The notes beneath the pieces were generated by a model. The model was not told the origin of the DNA. It saw nothing but the letters and a program-made list of their open reading frames with translations, and ran no database searches. The translations under genes and the position numbers were made by a program. From Symbiodinium microadriaticum (Eukaryota > Sar > Dinophyceae > Suessiales > Symbiodiniaceae): 64,000 nt of DNA. The stretch is from positions 167,269-231,268 of the forward strand of contig LSRX01000531.1 in assembly GCA_001939145.1 (NCBI GenBank), read 5' to 3'. Below are positions 1-11,470 of the stretch, piece by piece. Each line of letters begins with the position of its first letter. The stretch's first letter is position 1.

Positions 1-392
1 GGGGGGGGGTGGGCAGAAAAGACAGAGTTTGTGCTGCTCAGCAGGCATTGCCGTTCATCGGGAAGTGGCTCCGCCTGTTCCTGTGATCTTGCAAAGGGTA
101 GTTACGAAGAAAGGCTTACTGTTTCATTTGATCCTGGCGGCCCTCGAGGAAAGAACTTCCGAGATGAGACGTTGCCGGAGATTGCCCTGACCTCGCCAGG
201 GCAATCAAAGTGGAAGGTGTCTAGGAGTCTGGGAACTGGAATGACAAGCAACTAGCTTCACTGCTTCACTGTGCTGCAGACCGGGAAGACTCAAGCGCCG
301 TCTTTACGAGTCAGGGCCTTTCTAGTAATTGCAGTGTATCTCCTCGGGCCGTCGAACACTTGGGTGCTTTGGAAGAGCGACCTTGTGCAAAG

Positions 393-729
393 GTGCTGGA
401 CATTCCCGAAGATGAAGACTTGCTGAATGCCACCCCCTCGGATAGTCTGACGAAGCTTTGATGCCTTCACAATCTCCGATTGCGGTAGCTGGCTCCGACC
501 ATAAAAGGTAGCCCTGTGGGAAGAGAAAGCCACCAAGCAGTGGTGCAAGTTTGATATCACTGTGAGCTCCTCAGCTTCAGCAGCTAGGGCGATGAGTCTG
601 ATGATTTCTGGAGCCTGTCTGTGACAGGATCCGACTGAATTCACTTCCCTCTTCGACTGGAAGCCCAAGAACGGCAACAAGCTCCGGCCCCAGCTCCCCT
701 CTTTGCACCTTTTTCTGGATGGTATTTGA
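393..729 (+). CDS. Gene fragment of unknown function, copy A (three exons)
   Basis: I do not recognise the family. Three short open exons can be read, each directly after an AG acceptor. 393-458 reads VLDIPEDEDLLNA and onward. 508-561 reads VALWEEKATKQWCKFDIT and is followed by GTGAGC, a good donor. 628-726 begins DPTEFTSLFDWKPKNGN and ends at TGA 727-729. The support comes from a second copy at 9.93-10.5 kb, where three exons in the same order, each after an AG, read VGDINEDEDLLNA, VGLWEERATKQWCKID and ATVEFDSLLSWVQHHGN. Conservation of the peptide across diverged DNA argues for coding selection, at least in the past. The N-terminal exons were not found and may lie outside the window. It may be a live gene or a decaying duplicate. 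Confidence 0.42.
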
Positions 730-2672
730 CAGGTTTCAGACTGTCTCAATTAGTGCTCATTCGTAGGTAGGAGTAGCAGAAGGAGTCCTTTTTGCAGCTG
801 ATGAAGCTATGACGTAGACTTGCATGCGAGGTGCTTCGGCCGGACCCTTGGATCGATGCAAAATTCTGCAGGCATGCCATACTCCAGAAGCACAGAGGTC
901 TTCACGTGGTTTCTTCGCTGATGCTTGTGTTCCTTCCTGAGGTTGCGCCAACATTATGTCAGACAAACGGTTCTACAAACATGGCGGTGCCGCCAAACTG
1001 TCGCATGCTCAGCAAGAGCTGGCTTCGACAGTACGGTGATACCGCTCCGAGCGTGCGGGTCGAAGCCTTTGCGGCTTTGAGGTTTTACACTGCACACCAT
1101 GCGGTGGTCCCATCCGAGCAGTGACCTCAGCCTACCTGATCAGTTCAAACCCGAAGCAAAACGAAAGAAGCTATGCCTTCGGCTGTGTGAGAGCCGGAAT
1201 GCGGGCAGGACACGCAAGCAAGTCGATCAAATCGAGAGCAAGCTGAAGGAAGGTAGCTGGCCATCCTCCACGATTGCAGGATCCTCAGGAAGCATGGCGC
1301 GACGCTTCTGTTGTATGCTGTGAGCGTTGACGTGGACAACATCGTAAAAAAAAAAAAAGCAATTGTCCTCGCCCCTCGTTTTCATTTGTGATTCTGGCTG
1401 CAATTGAGCCTTGATGCCCGAAAAGCTTCCGGAAGAATGCCAGCGCAAAGGCTGTCAGCAAATAGGCCTTTTCCTTAGACTGAGCCTCAACAGCTGAGAA
1501 ATCCTCTTGGAGGAAAGGGCAAAGAAAAGAGTGAGGAGTGACGACAAGTGATAGGATAGGACCCAGCAAAAGAGATCAGCTGAAGCTTTATGCTTGCAGC
1601 CTTTCCTTACGTCCGGCGTTTAGTTTGACTAGGTGTGATGTGGCTGTTGGCCCTTCAGTCAGTCACTGCCTTTTGGTCTTCGGCCTTCCTGGTCCCCTTG
1701 TTTGCCTCATCGAAGCCTGTCTCTTGCCACTTGCACCGAGGTTTTCAACCAGTCGGCATCTTGGGTAGATGTTTCCCCCACACCCTGCGTGATTCTCTAT
1801 GTGCGGCTCTTGGCACAAGGAGATTGTGGACCGCAGATGAGCTGCGCAAAGCACATCCACAGCTGGAATGCTCGTGCCTTAGACCTGATGTGAAGCAGCA
1901 CAACAAAAGGCTTTACATAAGGGGTTTTCATAGCCGTTCAAAACAGGTTCGCTTCAGAGCACAGGATGGACGGCATTTGTCATGTGCCACTGCCTTCAGA
2001 TTGGTCGGGTAGACTGCCTCCTCACCGCACACCTGATGCATTCGGCATGCATGCAAGATTCGAAGATGCCCGGGCAACTCTGTGCCAGGTTTGGTTTGAA
2101 CCTCGCGGCCGAGTCGGACTCTGCAGCTCAAAAATTTGACCGCTGTTTGCGTGCCACAGGGCAGGAGGGAGGGCATGGCCCTTACATTGCAGCCCAGACG
2201 GCATCGTTGGCTCGAGCTGTTCAGATTGGACCTTCCAGGTACCCCCACGGCAAAGCAGCGCATCACGTCACTACGTGACATCGACATGCTACATGACCAG
2301 TCACTACTCTTTTGCCTGTCTCGGGTGCCATGACCAAGCAGAGTCTTCCGAATTCTCTTCGGGTCACAAGGCATGCCGGGGCTCCCAGAAAACTACGAGC
2401 ATCCCTGCACTCGTTTCTGTTCGGGCCTGATGCGGAACCAAAGTTCGCCTGATTGATCTGTATCTCACAGACTCGAAGCCTTTTTTGTGAGTAAGCCTTA
2501 CCGATGTTGATGCTTGCTGTTGGGGCTCTTGGCCGCCTGTCAGGATTGAGGTGTCTTGCTCCAGCAATCAACTCATCGACACGCATTGTCTTACCGCGCA
2601 GTTTGCTGGCTCGGTAGGCTCCAGGTGTCCAGTCAGGTAGGAGCCGGTAAGGACTCGACAGCTTTAGGCGCC
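730..2672. other. Intergenic stretch, no supported gene
   Basis: Open frames here are short, overlap on both strands and show no recognisable motif or continuous composition. A run of A lies at about 1346-1357. The last part, about 2540-2672, is the probable 5' leader of petA and offers several AG dinucleotides that could take the trans-spliced leader. Frame 0 stays open upstream of the petA start to 2556, but that extension shows no targeting or family signal. Confidence 0.5.
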
Positions 2673-4032
2673 ATGCTGTCTTCCAACGCCGCCTTCACAG
2701 TGATCAGCCCCTCCACGATTGCTCCTCAAGTGCATGTGGAGCCACAGGCCCCCAAGGCCAACACCGCAGGCGCATGGGTCTCCAACAGCACCGGGAGTGC
2801 CCTGGCGGCTGCTGGCCTTGTGACTGCTGCCGGGCTTCGACGCAAGGCCCGCGGAGCTCGCGCCGCGAAGACGGGCCCTGTTGCCACCGGTTTGTCCAGC
2901 TCCGTGGCCGGTGAGACCTACTACCGAGATCAGCTGATCGCCTGCCGCGCTCAGCTTGATGGAGTGGAGGCCCCAAGCCTCGAGGAGACCGACCAGCACG
3001 TCCAAGATGTGCAGAACTTCGCGAAGCAGGCATTGGCTGGAGCCGCTGCCGCCATGGTCTTCACGTCGTCAATGGAGTCTGCAGTGGCATACCCCATCTT
3101 CGCGCAGCAGAATTACGCCAACCCGCGGGAGTACACAGGCAAGATCGTGTGCGCCAACTGCCACCTGGCGTCCAAGCCGATCGAGGTGAGGATTCCACAG
3201 GCTGTGTTGCCGGACACGGTCTTCAAGACTGAGGTGGAGATCCCAGCTAAGTATGCCAAGCGCCGCCAGCCCATCGCAGATGGCTCCAAGGCGGCCATGA
3301 ACATCGGGGCCATTGCCGTGATGCCGGAGGGCTGGAAGCTGGCTCCCAAGGATCGTCTCCCAAAGCCGCTGAAGAAGGAGATGAAGGGCCTCGCCTGGCA
3401 GGCCTACAGCAAGGAGTACCCCAACATCGTGGTTGCAGGACCCGTGCCCGGCGAGACCTACGAGAAGATGGTGCTGCCGGTCCTGGCACCGGATCCCAAC
3501 ACCAACGACAAGGTGCTCTTCGGCAAGGGTATCTTCTACTTCGGCGGCAACCGAGGTCGTGGCCAGGTCTACCCCGAGGGCAACCAGAGCAACAACAACC
3601 AGTTCTTCGCAAGTGCGACTGGCACCGTGAGCGCCATTGATGGCTTGAAGGTGACGGTCACCACCCCGTCCGGTGAGGCTAAGACCACGGAGTGCTTGCC
3701 CGGTGCCGACATTGTGGTTCAGGTTGGTGATGAAGTCGAGAAGGATGAGCCGATCACCACCAACCCCAACGTTGGGGGCTTCGGACAAGAGGAGAAGGAG
3801 TGCATCCTTCAGGAAGCTAGGCTAGCCTCAGGATGATTTCCGTGAGTTGGTAGGTTTGCTCCTTGGTGTCGGGCCTCCCAATCCACGAGCTAAAGTAACC
3901 GCGCAGCAGACTAAGGACATGAATCGCGTCTATGCCTATTGCGCTTTTGCCTTCTCCTGCTTCATTGCTCAGCTGTCTTTCGTCCTCAAGAAGAAGCAGT
4001 TCGAGAAGGTGCAGCTGGCAGAAGGCTTCTGA
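2673..4032 (+). CDS. petA: Cytochrome f of the cytochrome b6f complex, nuclear-encoded plastid precursor
   Basis: Apocytochrome f carries electrons from the b6f Rieske centre to plastocyanin or cytochrome c6 on the thylakoid lumen side. The start at 2673 sits in gcgccATG. About 139 residues form a targeting presequence, including a small-residue hydrophobic stretch then LRRKARGAR, and a second hydrophobic segment ending SAVA just before the mature N-terminus YPIFAQQNY (Tyr at residue 140, the axial haem ligand in this family). The CANCH haem-attachment motif is at 3150-3164 (residues 160-164). The frame closes at TGA 3834, but the C-terminal membrane helix and the KKKQFEKVQLAEGF tail continue in another frame at 3907-4032. 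Removing 3813 to 3906 or 3909 (donor CAG|GA, acceptor CAG) restores a normal C-terminus in phase. This gives about 421 residues in two exons. In dinoflagellates this gene has moved from plastid to nucleus. Confidence 0.95.
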
Positions 4033-7000
4033 TGCGGAGTCTGACGTGAGAGGGTTGAAAAGTGATGATTAGTGATTTGCTGCTCGCGCTCCTGCCGAGC
4101 CTGAGCCGCGTCTAAGCTGTAGACCAAAAGTTTTTCCCGTTTCTCAGAGCCGTGCACTCTGGGTCAGTGGAGAAAGTATTGATGCGGCATCCTGCAAATG
4201 CTGTCAGAAGTAGAGACATGCGCTGGGTAACGGAAAACTGAGCCGAAGCACAGACGACGTGATCGCACGCAGAGGCAATCAGAGGTGCATGCGATGGTTT
4301 GCAACCTCGCGCTCGAGCCCAAGAATCCGTGGGTACTGCGGGTGGCGAACAGTCGTGCACATGTTCGAGCGTGGCCTGTGCTCCGTTTTCCATTTCCTTG
4401 TGAATATTGGGTCCTTACGTTACCTTGTGTTATCTTGTGGTTTTTGTGGCTTCCTCAGACCTTGGACGATGCCCCGCCAATTGACCCCGGCCATCCCCAA
4501 GGTGTTATGTAGTTTCTGGGTTTACGTTTCCTGAGCCTGCTTGTAACATGTCGCACTCGCACCTCATTCTGTGGGGCCATTTTTCTGAGTGACGGCATCG
4601 TGCAGGGGGGGAGGGGGGCAGGACATCGTTAGCCTTAGCAGTGCTTGCCCAGGGTAAGGGTAGGCGATGGTGAAGTGACAGGGGGGCGCTTTGTTGTGTT
4701 ATCGTGGGTTTGTGTCACTGTGCATTCCGTATGCGGTTTGACTGCAAATATTTTTTTAATAGTGTTAAAGATACCCCGCGAAAAAGTAGCATTCCAGCAT
4801 TTGAAGACTGAGTTATTTGTTTGACTGAGGTTCATTGGATTCCTGCCCCTTCACCATCAAGCAGCGTTGACAAACAGCGTATGACGTGCGGCCGACACAT
4901 GCAGAGCTTGAATATCCCTGAATGCGCATGTCGGCTTACATCGTCACAAGACTGATGCAACACAGCGCAGTAACCCAACGGCTTTGACAAAAGCTATGCA
5001 ACCCCTCACTTCGCGCTTGCAAAGTCACTTGCACTAAATACCAGAGCAGTTGGTAGGGATGCGTCATCTTTTGGCCCGGGATGTCGCGGAGCACCCGCAG
5101 CAGCTGGGGGTTCAGCCTGCGAGGAATCTTGTTCCTTGGCGGCAGGTTCACATTGAAGCTCACAGGCGCGTGCGCGAGTCCTCGACATGAAAATGATTTG
5201 GCTTCGTGCAACATGCACATCACTGAACGACTTCTCGGAAACCGAGTTCAGGCGGACATGTGGCTTACCTGGTGCTCCTTCCAAGCACATCGTGCCTGCA
5301 AGGAATCTCGTCCTCAATGCCACAGGAGTGGCAGCAATTCTTTGGTGGAGCGTCGCCAGCTTTCGGCTGCACAATCTCCATGGGCCCAGCGGTGCCTTTG
5401 GCCTTGTAAGTGCCGGTGTTAGCAGCTGTTTCAATAAAGGCAATCATCCTGATGTGATCCTTTTGGAGGTTCCAGCGAGGACGATGCTGTGGCCCTGGAA
5501 GCTCCACGAGTCGGCAAAGGCGGCAAAGGGCACCGTCCGCCGCATCTTGGCGAACATTGCAGTTGCTTGGGCAAAGCTTTGTTGCTCTCCTTTAAAGAAC
5601 ATGGATCTCTCAGCCCTAGCAGGAAGACAGCTTACGAGCCGCAACCGGCAAGCGAAAACGTCGCCGATGGCAGCAAAGAACCGCCAAAAGGCCCACATCC
5701 CCGACTCGTCGCAGCCACGTGCCAGGGCATCCAGTCTGATCGATCAAGTTTAACATTTGAACTGGATGTACATGCATGCTTTGTAGCTGTGGCCAACACC
5801 TGCTTCACTGGCAACTGGCAGTTGACGTCCACCGTTCAGCAGCCACCCCAGCCGCGCCCCTGGGAGCCCAAGGCGTGATTAACTGATTAGCACACGGGCT
5901 GGGCGGCCGGGCTTTCGATGCAGATGTGCTTGAACGAGTCCCAGACTCGACCCGGAGATCAGCTTGAGAGCTTGGGGCCAGGAGATGTGCAAGCTGCGCA
6001 GACGGCTTCTTCAGAACCCTTTTGGGTGTATTGTGCTGCTCAGTGGTCGGACTGCTGGTGCCCAGGCAAGATTCCCATGTGCGAAAGCAGGCACTTGCAA
6101 GCGGCGCAAGACCCCATGCAGAGGCGACATTCGCTGGGGGAACGAGGAAACTTGGCACCTCGTCGCCGCCAAACCTGGCAGCCCTTCTGCCTTGTTTTTG
6201 TGGTACTGTATGACCCTCTCACTAGCATAGCCATGCAGGTGGGGAGGGTTGGATTATTCAATGCAAGATTACTGCTCCTGTGGTGTCGAAGCTTCATGAG
6301 GGTGATGAAGCGTGGCAGGTGACATCAACACAGTCACGTGCCCTAGACGCAAAACAGTGCCAAAAGATGTGCGGCACGATTGGCTGCGCCGGCGTCCGTA
6401 AGCAGAGCTGTCGTCGAGGTGCAGTATCCAGCACCTGCCTGACAACGTCCCGGGAGATGATGGCAAGCATTGCCAATGCCTGGTTACTCCAGGAGCCAGC
6501 TCATCGCAGGGCTGGAACTAAAGGATCCTAGATTGTGTTGACGTCGCTGTCACGGCAGGAACGGATTTCCATCGCGCGATGAACCCGATGCTAATGGATG
6601 AGGCAATGCAGCCGCTCATGTCAAAGGTACTGTAAGTCGAAACATGTCGTACACCAGGAAGAGTCATAGAATGTTGCGCATGCACAGCTTGCCTCGATCT
6701 AGCTTCGGGTGTTTTGCAGTATCATTGCCCAATGCATTGCAGCCGAGCTTGTTCCATGTCATCTAGTTAATTTAGAGTCATTCGATGTCACACACGGCAA
6801 CAATATTAAACCTCTTCTCAGGCGGATGCAGATGCCATCGGAGCATCAACTGTGGCATCTTGCCAGCTCTTCTTCGCGGCACGAAAGATCGGGTTCCGTT
6901 CCGAGTGTTTCAGGGCAGGTATTCGCCTGTCGTAAGATCCACGGCGCTGATCGCGATTTCATTTGTGGCTGAACCGAGGCCGGCCGACAAAGCCCAGTGG

Positions 7001-9932
7001 CTCGCCACGGAGGGCCTTTGCTCGGAGGCGAGCGCGAGAGATTTTGAAAAGAGCAACCTGTTCAGTTTGCCAAGGCTTGGGAGGAGAAGGCCCACTTGAA
7101 TCGCTCCTACAAGGCAGTTGGACGGGTGCTTTGTGAATCGAAGCCTCTAAATAAAGCTCTTCTCTACTTAACAATCGTGCCTCATGCGTTGTCCGACCAG
7201 CCACAGAGAGTGCCTCATGCTGAGTGCCTTCAGCTGCCCAATCCTTGCATTCGGAAGGCCGGATCGCGGCAGATAAACGTGGACATGCGGCAGCAACTGA
7301 TGCGCCGTGTGCTTACTAGCGGATATTGAATGGGCTGCGGAGGTGGAGGGCTTTTTCTAAGCGATAGCAAGTTGGATTATGTAGGGGATGAGCTGCTTGG
7401 CAGAACTCCTGCATTCTCAGGTGCGCGCATCGACGTGCGCTTCAAAAGCAATTGGGCTCGTTTGCGAGATTCGGATGGCTGGTTCAGGCTCGAATAGATG
7501 GGAGCAGGTCAGAACTAGAGCCACAGGTATTCCAAAGGTAAACACAGGTATCAAAAGATCCATAGCTCGTTGGCAGCCACGCAGACGCATCGGCACAGGT
7601 GACAGCCGTCAGAGTTCGCAGGTGCAGAGTAGTGTTCAGCGACCAGCAACCCAGCATTCCAACCGTCCACTTCCTTTGTCACGAACGTGTCACACACACG
7701 CTGGCATTTGCAGGAAGGCATGGGTGAGCTATGTCGGTGGACCTCCAACCTCGCAGTTCGTCAAAATGGCAGAGGCCGGGCAACACCTGTTTTGTTGCAG
7801 GATTGACCTGGGCCAGTGATTCTTGTCCAATTCGTCAGACGAACAAGCAGAAATGGCCCCCTGGTGCAGGAACTCATCAAATCAGTCCACTATTTCTCGC
7901 TGGCTGCTCGGGAGTCGTGCGTTCGTTTGTGTGCGTGTGTGTTTGGCCATGCGATATGGATGGGAGCGTGATTTTGTCTACGTCAAGTTGTGTGCATGTC
8001 ACCCAATCAGTCAGTCTGTTAATTGGCATGCCTCCCCGCCGGCGTTCGTGAATGCGTGTGCGCGGCAGCATGTTCCTCTTCTCGCTGATGCTTTCACGCA
8101 CAAGTGGCAAACCAATCCGACTGTCAGTCTATGTCAGTCTGTCACTTTAGCTTGGAGTTATCCACAATCTGCAGGGAGCAAGCACACGCGAATACGGCGT
8201 GATAGTTCCCGTGTTGGATGGACAACTCTTATGACATGTATGTTAAGGGAGAACCCGATCCTCATGTTCAACTTCGGCCTGTTCACACCGAAAAGCTGGA
8301 CCGCAGAGCGCTTCCCACAGCTGGCAGGCGTGCTCAGACGCTGTGTGTCTTGAAGACGACTTGGAGTTGAGAGTGCAGGCTGAGCCGAGAGAAAGACCTT
8401 CTTGTAAGGTCGTGCTTCACGCAGCTCCTTTGCCAAACGAGCCGCGTATCAGAAGGACCTTCGTTTGAACGCCAGAGTTTGACGCAAACTTACAACGACG
8501 CCAGCCGCACCGGCTTGATTTCAAGGAGCTTTAACTTCAACAAGCTGCGAGCCATCTTGATGTCGCGTGTGACCTGCCCGGCAATCATTTTTAGGGCTGC
8601 TTTCCCCGGTATTCCTCCCATCTCGGCCTCTCTCGTGAATGATCCAAGGCCTTGAACGGAGTGGAAGTCGACGTGGACCAGTTCGTCGCACCAGGAGAAT
8701 CTTGGGAGAAAGATGGAGCACAGAGCGCACTATCAGCAGCATGTTCGTGCCGTGTCGGCCCGGCACCGGTTACACTGCGAAGCAAAGTCTAAACACCTGT
8801 GCTAGGCTGTGCTACTAACTAGCCCTCCACGATGCTAGATGCCGTGCGTGCAGCAGATTCTTTGCGGACACTCCTAATGCCAGGAGCCGACCGCTTGTTC
8901 AGCTTGACAAGCAAATGGGTGAACAAGGACGCTGCAGACAACCTGTCCCCTCATGTTAGGTCCGTACCTTCTTGTCTTGTTTGGGCCTGGTTCGTGTACA
9001 CATGCATGAGCCTCACAGGAATATTCGTTCCCACTGATGCCCGCCCACTTCCTGGATTGGAGTATCAAGGAGTCACTGCCCTTGCCATCGTGTGCATTGG
9101 CCATGCCGTTAGCACGAACATCAAATCCATGTCGGAGGATCAGCCGGCGGCGCCCTGGTGGCCGTCAGCATCCAAGAACTGCGGAATCACACCCGACCCC
9201 GACGAGAACAACGCCTGGGGCTACCGAGGCGGTACTGTCCAGATCCAGACAAGCCTTGCCCGATGCAGCCTCTGACTCAACTCTCACCGCTGCAGCATGC
9301 CGCCGACCACGTTGAACTGCATAAGGACAATGCGATGGTGTCATGCACATCCGACTTGGACGCATTGGGCAGCTCGGGCAACGAGTGGCCTCCAGACCTC
9401 GGCTGTATCGGCTTTGCAACATCCTCCAGGCTTTGCCCTTCTTCGGCAGATGGGTCCGCCAGCAACTCAGGAAGTGGACTTCGGCAGCATTGGGTGTTGC
9501 TTCTGAGGGTTCCGTCCCGCCAACACATAACAACTAGTCAAACGACTACCAGACACTAACAGAACAGATGGGGACAGAGACTTCAGCGCTATTTTGCAGG
9601 AACATGTTCGAAAGGTTGCACTGCTTCACCACAAAGTTCCAGGCATTGCATCAGCAACTGAAGAAATGCAGGCCGCCACTTCCGTGACGAGCGATTGCCA
9701 AATGTGACGGCCTGTGGCCGAGCTGGCATGACTCTTGAGCTGACGAGCTGAGTCGGCTTGAACCTGCGCCGCCGTCATGTCACGTCTTCGGCCGAAGATG
9801 ACAGCTCGAGAGTTGCTTTCTCAGGTGAAGCACTTCAATGCAGCAGGGCTCAGAGCCGGTGCCATAACGCACAGATAGCACAAAGCAGACGCTTGCACAC
9901 ACAGCTTTTTCCGCCTTGCACATGCATTCAAG
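4033..9932. other. Long intergenic region, no firmly supported gene
   Basis: No protein family could be recognised over about 5.9 kb. G-rich runs occur near 4606-4620 and 4681-4687. The most coding-like frame is 5187-5753 on the + strand (188 residues), with a hydrophobic stretch near NATGVAAILWWSVASF and a basic C-terminus, but minus-strand frames across the same DNA look equally plausible. An open frame at 8832-9275 (147 residues) also lacks any motif. GT-rich sequence is present near 7920-7950. Confidence 0.4.
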
Positions 9933-10493
9933 GTTGGGGACATTAACGAGGATGAAGACCTGCTCAATGCTGGCCCTCAGGCCTTGTATCGTCTAGCCGC
10001 GGCGTGCGACCAGGGCGAGTGGTAGATCGTCAGAGGGCTTGTCACTGCTGCAAAGGCCACCATATCATTGCACGTAGGATCCACTTCGCCTTCCTACCCA
10101 ACGTAGACGCTACACTTTGCTCTATGCAAGTGTTGGTCATGTTGTGGTGCCACTCATGTGCTGGAAAAACTGCCAAGGTCGGGCTTTGGGAGGAACGAGC
10201 AACGAAACAGTGGTGCAAGATCGACGTGCCGGCTCGCCTGGCATGATGCCCTTCTCGATTTTTAGTGCATGTATCCCTTTCTAAGTTGTTGCGCACCTTT
10301 TTGCCAGAAAGCTCGTATCGAGTAGGAATTGAAGAAACACTTCGTCTTTGAATCATGTTGGTGTCAGCTTTCATGGCTGAAGGCTCCAAGGCATGTGGCA
10401 GTGTGCAAGCAAGGCCCTTAAAGATCCCGCAAGGCGACCGTTGAGTTCGACTCCCTGCTGTCGTGGGTGCAGCACCATGGCAATCGGTGCATG
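9933..10493 (+). CDS. Gene fragment of unknown function, copy B (three exons)
   Basis: This is the diverged duplicate of the fragment at 0.39-0.73 kb. The exon at 9933 reads VGDINEDEDLLNAGPQ, after which CAG|GCCTTG could be a GC donor. The exon at 10178-10225 reads VGLWEERATKQWCKID. The exon at 10434 reads ATVEFDSLLSWVQHHGN and stays open past 10493. Each follows an AG. Exon order matches copy A, but intron lengths differ: the second exon starts 245 bases after the first here, against 115 in copy A. Between the copies many changes fall at positions that keep or conservatively replace the amino acid (K/R, F/I, A/G). Function is unknown, no stop interrupts the conserved blocks, and upstream exons remain unidentified. 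Confidence 0.42.
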
Positions 10494-10639
10494 GAGGGGA
10501 TTGGCTACTCGTCTGCAAGCCCGAATCTGATGCAACAATGCTCGGAACGTTGTTCATGTCAGCCCATACCTTTCCTTTCGGGCACAATCTGCTTCAGCCA
10601 TGTGCTTCTCAGGATGTACCAACATCGGGGGTGACAAGC

Positions 10640-11470
10640 GCTGGTACAAAAAGGGCGTGCCCAAAGTGCCGGAGCCACAGACGGGCAGACCACGATGGGA
10701 TCCAATTTCGAAGCACCCTGTTTGTAGACTCAGACGAGACTGTTTCTGACATGAACCAGGTCAGCTCGAACCACGCCCTTTACGAATTCTGTTGTAACCG
10801 CCAAGGTTAGAAGACCGAACAATGTGTCGGCAGTAGTCCCCGTAGCATTCGCAGAAATCGCTAAGTTTAGGTTCAGTTTGGCTCCTCACTTGTGCAGCTG
10901 CTCAGGTACTGGACAGCGCATCATGCCGTCGATCCAGAGCAGTCTAGCGCTTGGCGATGTTGATAGTATGGCCATGTGTGACACTGTTGTTGTTTGGGCA
11001 TTGGCTGCATTTGCAAAAGCACTAGAAAGCCAGCGATTTCCACTGAGCGAAATTCGGCTTGCAAGAGGACCGCAACGTATTTGGAGCGCATCCGCAAGCG
11101 CCACCAGGACGGGCAGGGTCACACTGGGCTGCGAGCCAGCATCAGCACTTTCAAGACCAACAACACGCATTGCCACATTGCCGTTTATTGTAGCTGTGAG
11201 GAGGGGCTGTGGCCCGCGGCCATTGCACTGGCCTCGAAGTATTGTAACCTCTGCGTGTACTGACCGCCCTCACTTCGCCGAGTTCTGACCCCCCGGTAGT
11301 TCTGTTGCTGAACCCTTCGGCTCCGCACACTCCGGTAGTGGATCCGTTTCCGATAAACCGGCAGAGATTGGCTGTGTGAGAGGTTAAACAAGACACTTTA
11401 GAAATCCTTGGCCTGTGTGGGTTGTGTTCAAAAGAATTGCCGTTTGAGCCCATTCCTGTCTACTAGAGAG
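10640..11470. other. Intergenic stretch upstream of the oxygenase gene
   Basis: Nothing recognisable. Short frames overlap on both strands. The frame of the downstream oxygenase is open from 11408, but its first 21 codons look like leader sequence. Confidence 0.4.

Noticed and set aside
1-10. Poly-G at the window start as a telomere or assembly gap
   Set aside because: Only ten bases, no repeat unit, and similar short G runs occur elsewhere in the window.
3069-3788. 239-residue minus-strand ORF
   Set aside because: It is the antisense shadow of petA, whose GC-rich third positions keep the reverse frame open.
3834-3836. In-frame stop before the cytochrome f membrane helix, suggesting a pseudogene
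   Set aside because: The missing helix and tail continue intact at 3907-4032, and a 94-97 nt intron with dinoflagellate-style edges joins them in phase.
10440-10460. GTTCGACTC resembling a tRNA T-loop
   Set aside because: Flanking bases do not pair into a T-stem and there is no upstream D-arm or acceptor match; it is better read as part of the copy B exon.
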